This document shows positions 60,687 to 64,000 of a stretch of DNA of 64,000 nt, in pieces. The notes under the pieces were generated by a model. It saw nothing but the letters and a program-made list of their open reading frames with translations. It did not search any database and was not told where the DNA came from. Within the stretch, counting starts at the first letter, position 1. The number at the start of each line of letters is the position of its first letter. The DNA is from Roseobacter insulae (GTDB lineage: Bacteria > Pseudomonadota > Alphaproteobacteria > Rhodobacterales > Rhodobacteraceae): positions 186,001 through 250,000 of the forward strand of contig NZ_JAHXDN010000003.1 of the NCBI RefSeq assembly GCF_019375555.1, in the 5' to 3' direction. The position numbers and the translations under genes were made by a program.

Positions 60687-61841
60687 TCACTCGGACTTGT
60701 TGATGAACTGGCGCACCTTGCGGTCCCGGTCACGATCTTTCCGCGAGAGCTTCAGGTAACTCAGCACAAAGAGCTCGTCCTGCTCGACCACCGCCTTGAC
60801 GACGAGGATCTGGCCACCGCCTTCAGGATCCTCATGGATGAAGACGCGGCGGTTGGAGCCCTGAGACAGTTTCCGGGTGGCCTTGTCGACGGCACGCTGG
60901 ATCAGCTTGTAATCCGCCACCGTCAGATCGGGGTGATTGCGGAGTTGCTTTGCCACCGTGTCAGGCGACAACACAGCGGTTCGGGTCCGGACCTTCAGGG
61001 CCTCGGCGTCGGCCCTGGCGATCCGGGCAACCGGCCACTTGCCGACGGGGTTGGCAAACCAGCTCTCAAAGGCGCGGCCCTGCAGCCAGTCCTGGATAAG
61101 ATCGATCGCGGGTCGGGACGGGAGCTGATCGACTTTGGGCTTCAGCGCGCGGATCGTATCATCCACCGTCGCCCCCGGCGCGTAGTCCCAGCCCTTGTCG
61201 ATCCCAACGGGAGCACCTGTGCGCGGATCCCGCGTCGCCCAGTCCGGCGGCAAGGTCACGTCGGGCTTGCCACCCACCCGGATCGCCCCGGCAAGGGTGC
61301 GGGCACCACGCACGAAACAGGCGCAGCCCCAGCCATTGATCGGGTAGTGGGTCTTCCAGAAGGGGTGATCCACCGGCAGGATCAGCCCGTCCCAGCCCAG
61401 ATGCTCAGGCCGGTAGTTCTCCGCGCCTGAGTGGCGGTAGACGAGGTACCTGAATGCCCCGCTGAAGTGCTGGGCGTAGCGGCCTGCCGCACGGGTGGTC
61501 GCCAGATTGGTGCGATAGATGACCTTGGTGCGCCATGCCTCGCCCCTGGCCGTGCCTTCGCCGGTCCAGCCGTGCCAGCCGCGTGTCTCCACGATCTGGC
61601 GGAAGTCGCGCCGGAACTCCTCCAGCGAGGTGCCCTCAGAGATTGCCTTGTCGACGGCGGCTCCCAGATCGGCGAGCAGGTCGGCCTTGGTCGCCCCGGC
61701 CACCATGAAGGCGCGGTCATGCTGGGCGCGGCTGATGTCGTCCCAGCGCGACGTGGGCACCAGATCCCCGAGGCGCAGCCTGAAGGCCGCAACCTGCTCC
61801 TTGAAGGGTTGCCGGAAAACCGCGCTGATCGGCTCAGCCAT
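60687..61841 (-). CDS. Minor head protein F with C-terminal PBECR-like nuclease domain
   Basis: A 384-residue protein in two parts. Residues 1-240 are the Mu F/SPP1 gp7-like minor head protein: KVIYRTNLATTRAAGRYAQH, LPVDHPFWKTHYPINGWGCAC. The region from about 268 to 368 (KWPVARIARADAEALKV, VLSPDTVAKQLRNHPDL, DYKLIQRAV, RRVFIHEDPEGGGQILVVKA, LFVLSYLKLSR) resembles the PBECR family (phage-Barnase-EndoU-ColicinE5/D-RelE-like nucleases) known at the end of such head proteins. It may enter the cell with the DNA. It overlaps the portal gene by eight bases. Confidence 0.87.
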   Translation of the reverse strand: MAEPISAVFRQPFKEQVAAFRLRLGDLVPTSRWDDISRAQHDRAFMVAGATKADLLADLGAAVDKAISEGTSLEEFRRDFRQIVETRGWHGWTGEGTARGEAWRTKVIYRTNLATTRAAGRYAQHFSGAFRYLVYRHSGAENYRPEHLGWDGLILPVDHPFWKTHYPINGWGCACFVRGARTLAGAIRVGGKPDVTLPPDWATRDPRTGAPVGIDKGWDYAPGATVDDTIRALKPKVDQLPSRPAIDLIQDWLQGRAFESWFANPVGKWPVARIARADAEALKVRTRTAVLSPDTVAKQLRNHPDLTVADYKLIQRAVDKATRKLSQGSNRRVFIHEDPEGGGQILVVKAVVEQDELFVLSYLKLSRKDRDRDRKVRQFINKSE

Positions 61842-63459
61842 CGCCGACCTGCGCGCGGCCTCCGGCCTCAGCGGCGATCATCGCGTCGGCCAGCACTTCG
61901 CCGAAGGCCGAAGCATCGAGTTCGGGGTAGGCGGCGAGCCACATTTCACGCACCTCGGCGAGCGACCCGGCCTGCGACATCATCAGCTCCAGTTGCTCGA
62001 CCATTGCCTGCATGATGGGGGCGGCGTCCTCATCGAGAAGATCGGCCAGTTCGTCGTCAAGGCTCGTGCGCCTGAGCGCCCCTCTCAGCGCCGTTGAAGC
62101 CTGTAGCGCCTCGTTGCCCGAGAGATCGTCCAGCGGCTTTTCTACCCGTTTAAGAATTGGCCTGCGGCGTTTAAATCCATCACCCGGATTTGCATCTGCT
62201 GGTTTCTCGGGGGAAACGGTCAGAATTTCCTCTTTTTCGTCTGGCTCCTCGATGTTCAGGCGCTTGTAGAGACCCTTGGTTCCGACGCGCAGGCCGAGCG
62301 GCACGACCTTGACCAGCGCGCTGGTCAGCGCCTGGATGTCTTCAGGCTCAGGTCGAGCAATCGAGAGGACCGGGTAATCCTGCTGCGGGCCATACTCGAG
62401 ATCCACGAAGGGACGTACCAGATCGCGGTTGATGATGGCCGAGAGCGCGCAGGCGTCCGCCTTCTCGATGTCTTCCTGCACCTCGCGATGCTCCTTGCCG
62501 GAGCCAAGCCCGCCGGTTTCGGCGTCCGTTGTGGCCGTCTGTCCCAGCACCGCCTTGGAGATCTGCTTGTCGAGCCAGTCAGCGCGGCGTTCGTAGTGGT
62601 CCGTGCTGGCCCCGACGTTCGAGCTTTCGATGAACTCGATCATCATGCTGTCGGGAATGATGGCGGCGCAATCGCCCGCAATCTCAGACACGGCCCGGAA
62701 AAGCGTGTCCTTGTCCGCCTCCGACGCGCCCGCGCCCCATTTGCCGACGCGCAGGGGTTGGCCATAGGTTTGTGTGAATATCGCCCAGTCACGCTCGGTG
62801 TAGGCTTTGAACATCCAGTTGAACATCGCGACGCGCGCCAGTCCGGAGCGCAGTGCCAGCCCCGATTTGGCTTTCATCTGGGCGAAGATGAACTTGAAGG
62901 CGGGCAGCGGAAGTTCCTGCCCGTTCTCGTCCAGCATCATCGGCGTGGCCAGATCGGACCGGTCAAACCGGAACCAGCGCGGGTCGCGCCATTCAAGCCG
63001 CGCGGGACGCCACTGGCTCATGGAGGTTTCCCAGATGACCTCGGTAAAGCTGTAGCCCTTGCCGATCGCGTCCAAAATATCGAAAAGCTCCAGTGCCAGC
63101 TCCTTGCGGGTCAGCCACTTCCGAATGCTCTCAGCGATCCGCTCGTCCTCCGCGCTGTCGGTTGCGGGTTCGACGGTGATGTCGAGCTGGCTCACGGACC
63201 GGCGGCGGGTGCCCAGCACGCCGAGGTAGTGCGGATTGCGCTCCTCGATCGTCTCAGCCAGCTCCAGGTACCGGACCGGATCACCGCGATCCGCCGCGCG
63301 CAGGATCTCCGCCAGCCGCACCGGGTTCAGCCCTTCACCGGGGTAGCTGGTGATAGGCGATCGCACGCCACCCAGCGTCGGGGCGGCGACCTCCTTCTTC
63401 AGCTCGCCCCGGCGCATAGGATTGCCGAAGCGGTCGTAGATTACGGGTTTATTGGCCAT
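61834..63459 (-). CDS. Phage portal protein, Mu gp29/DUF935 family
   Basis: A 541-residue portal protein: ERNPHYLGVLGTRRRSVSQL, EVIWETSMSQWRPARLEWRD, FIFAQMKAKSGLALRSGLAR, YTERDWAIFTQTYGQPLRVG, and AVLGQTATTDAETGGLGSGK are characteristic of DUF935. It forms the dodecameric ring through which DNA is packaged. The C-terminal 150 residues are acidic and probably face the head interior or connector. Confidence 0.93.
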   Translation of the reverse strand: MANKPVIYDRFGNPMRRGELKKEVAAPTLGGVRSPITSYPGEGLNPVRLAEILRAADRGDPVRYLELAETIEERNPHYLGVLGTRRRSVSQLDITVEPATDSAEDERIAESIRKWLTRKELALELFDILDAIGKGYSFTEVIWETSMSQWRPARLEWRDPRWFRFDRSDLATPMMLDENGQELPLPAFKFIFAQMKAKSGLALRSGLARVAMFNWMFKAYTERDWAIFTQTYGQPLRVGKWGAGASEADKDTLFRAVSEIAGDCAAIIPDSMMIEFIESSNVGASTDHYERRADWLDKQISKAVLGQTATTDAETGGLGSGKEHREVQEDIEKADACALSAIINRDLVRPFVDLEYGPQQDYPVLSIARPEPEDIQALTSALVKVVPLGLRVGTKGLYKRLNIEEPDEKEEILTVSPEKPADANPGDGFKRRRPILKRVEKPLDDLSGNEALQASTALRGALRRTSLDDELADLLDEDAAPIMQAMVEQLELMMSQAGSLAEVREMWLAAYPELDASAFGEVLADAMIAAEAGGRAQVGDG

Positions 63460-63747
63460 TTAGCGGCTCCTTTGCACCAGGTCTGATTTCAACAGTTCGA
63501 TGCACGAGCGAGCGCGACCGAAATTTGGGAAACCGCGCACCTTGGAATTGTAGTATTCACGCTCTCGGTCCAACAGACGACGCCACACACCATGAAACCG
63601 ACGCCCGTCAGGCCGTTGCCCCTCAAGCATCGTGCGAATAAGGGTGCAAGCGTCCAAGCAGAGTTGCTCAACCTTACGATCACGCTTTTGCCAATAGCTG
63701 GCACGCGCTGCCATGTCGTTCGCAACTTCAGCAGGTGACGGCGACAT
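63460..63747 (-). CDS. Unknown phage accessory protein, 95 aa
   Basis: A 95-residue basic protein (MSPSPAEVANDMAARASYWQ onward, with RRFHGVWRRLLDREREYYNS and a C-terminal CIELLKSDLVQRSR). No family recognised. ATG 63747 has GAGGAA upstream; a GTG at 63759 is an alternative. It occupies the place where Mu has its large terminase gene next to the portal, and its base composition is visibly lower in G+C than its neighbours, so it looks like a recently added gene. Confidence 0.6.
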   Translation of the reverse strand: MSPSPAEVANDMAARASYWQKRDRKVEQLCLDACTLIRTMLEGQRPDGRRFHGVWRRLLDREREYYNSKVRGFPNFGRARSCIELLKSDLVQRSR

Positions 63748-63755
63748 CAGGTTCC

Positions 63756-64000
63756 TCACTTCGTCACATGCCGGACGGCGCGCATCACGGCATCCTCAAT
63801 ATGGGTCATGGCAAGGCTCAGATCGCGGCTCGCCATGCGCTCGCCGGTTGGATCGGTGCCGCCCACGGCATGCAGCGTCATCAAAAGGCTGTGCCCCTGC
63901 GCCTTGATCTGATCCACTTGACGTTTTTCCAGGTCAGTCAGCTTGCGATACTGCCGCATGGTCGAGTTGTTATGCGTCCGAGCGTCGGATGTGCTGTCGA
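63756..64000 (-). CDS. Acb2/Tad1-type hairpin protein, putative anti-defence sponge
   Basis: A small protein with YRKLTDLEKRQVDQIKAQGH near the start and DLSLAMTHIEDAVMRAVRHV near the end, two amphipathic helices joined by a short loop. This matches, from memory, the Acb2/Tad1 hairpin domain, whose members bind cyclic nucleotide signals of CBASS or Thoeris immunity. The first ATG inside the window is at 63959 (67 residues) and has a poor ribosome binding site. The frame stays open to the window edge (DSTSDARTHNNST), so the gene probably starts beyond it. Confidence 0.65.
   Translation of the reverse strand, partial: DSTSDARTHNNSTMRQYRKLTDLEKRQVDQIKAQGHSLLMTLHAVGGTDPTGERMASRDLSLAMTHIEDAVMRAVRHVTK

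Larger units (their letters stand above)
41288..64000 (-). mobile_element. Transposable Mu-like siphovirus prophage, partial
   Basis: A continuous minus-strand block of phage morphogenesis genes. The head genes are Mu-type (gp29 portal, F, G, I/Z, T, gp35, gp36) and the tail genes lambda-type (terminator, tube, G/GT, tape measure, tip proteins, J-like), as in Pseudomonas phages B3 and D3112. Many genes overlap by 1 or 4 bases. All structural genes present are intact. Transposase, repressor, lysis and terminase genes are not in the window and should lie to the right. The left boundary is inferred. Confidence 0.9.

Noticed and set aside
63961-64000. C-terminal end of another upstream phage gene (frame ending at TAA 63972-63970)
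   Set aside because: Only about ten codons are visible; a different frame in the same stretch continues the Acb2-like protein, so no separate gene can be supported.
41407-64000. Gene transfer agent instead of prophage
   Set aside because: The tail gene order is similar, but the head genes are Mu-type (DUF935 portal, F, G, I/Z, T), unlike the HK97-type head of Rhodobacter gene transfer agents.
1-64000. CRISPR array, rRNA operon or insertion sequence
   Set aside because: No regularly spaced repeats, rRNA sequence or transposase gene was seen anywhere in the window.

Overview
The window looks like chromosomal DNA of a roseobacter-group alphaproteobacterium (Rhodobacteraceae). The evidence is high G+C, a VPLPA-CTERM surface protein, the cysG-DUF2849-cysI-cysH-DUF934-fpr sulfate assimilation order, two gap genes flanking a small membrane protein, a DctPQM TRAP system with DctBD, and an intergenic element (hairpin plus CCCCCGGGATATTTTTG) that I recall as typical of these genomes. 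The species cannot be named from the sequence alone.

Bases 1-41,194 are host genes. 1-7,228 holds valine catabolism: MmsA with a divergent LysR regulator, and an unusual single ORF joining 3-hydroxyisobutyryl-CoA hydrolase to 3-hydroxyisobutyrate dehydrogenase, followed by an MmgE/PrpD protein. 7,289-16,496 is central metabolism and housekeeping: a CBS protein, CoaD, two GAPDHs that differ at the cofactor-selecting residue, transketolase, a coiled-coil protein and ZapA, a probable 6S RNA, monothiol glutaredoxin and BolA. 16,661-22,575 is a form II CoxL-type molybdenum hydroxylase cluster (XdhC, MPT-binding protein, S, L, M). 22,626-23,696 is decayed DNA with a LysE-family pseudogene. Then come infC, whose start is a rare AUC codon, a repeat-rich membrane protein, the assimilatory sulfate reduction operon with a divergent Lrp regulator, a cytochrome P450, DctBD with the DctPQM transporter, TpiA and two Fe-S assembly proteins.

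From about 41,288 to the right edge lies a transposable (Mu-like) siphovirus prophage, all on the minus strand, entered from its tail end. Read in phage order (right to left) it has an Acb2/Tad1-type hairpin protein, an unknown 95-aa gene, portal (gp29/DUF935), minor head protein F carrying a C-terminal nuclease-like domain, gpG, protease with a nested scaffold start, decoration protein, major head protein gpT, an initiator-like tRNA with a UAU anticodon, gp35-like, gp36-like, tail terminator-like and tail tube proteins, a lambda-style G/GT chaperone pair with a GGGAAAC frameshift site, tape measure, tail-tip proteins, a gpJ-like protein and large fibre/spike proteins. Transposase, early genes and terminase must lie beyond the right edge. 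The phage combines a Mu-type head with a lambda-type long flexible tail.

The most rewarding observations are in the prophage: the predicted -1 frameshift in the tail chaperone, the UAU initiator-like tRNA, the virion protein with a toxin-like nuclease domain, and the putative anti-CBASS protein. In the host part they are the hydrolase-dehydrogenase fusion, the AUC start of infC, a DctD lacking the sigma-54 contact loop beside tandem palindromes, and the NAD/NADP split of the two GAPDHs.
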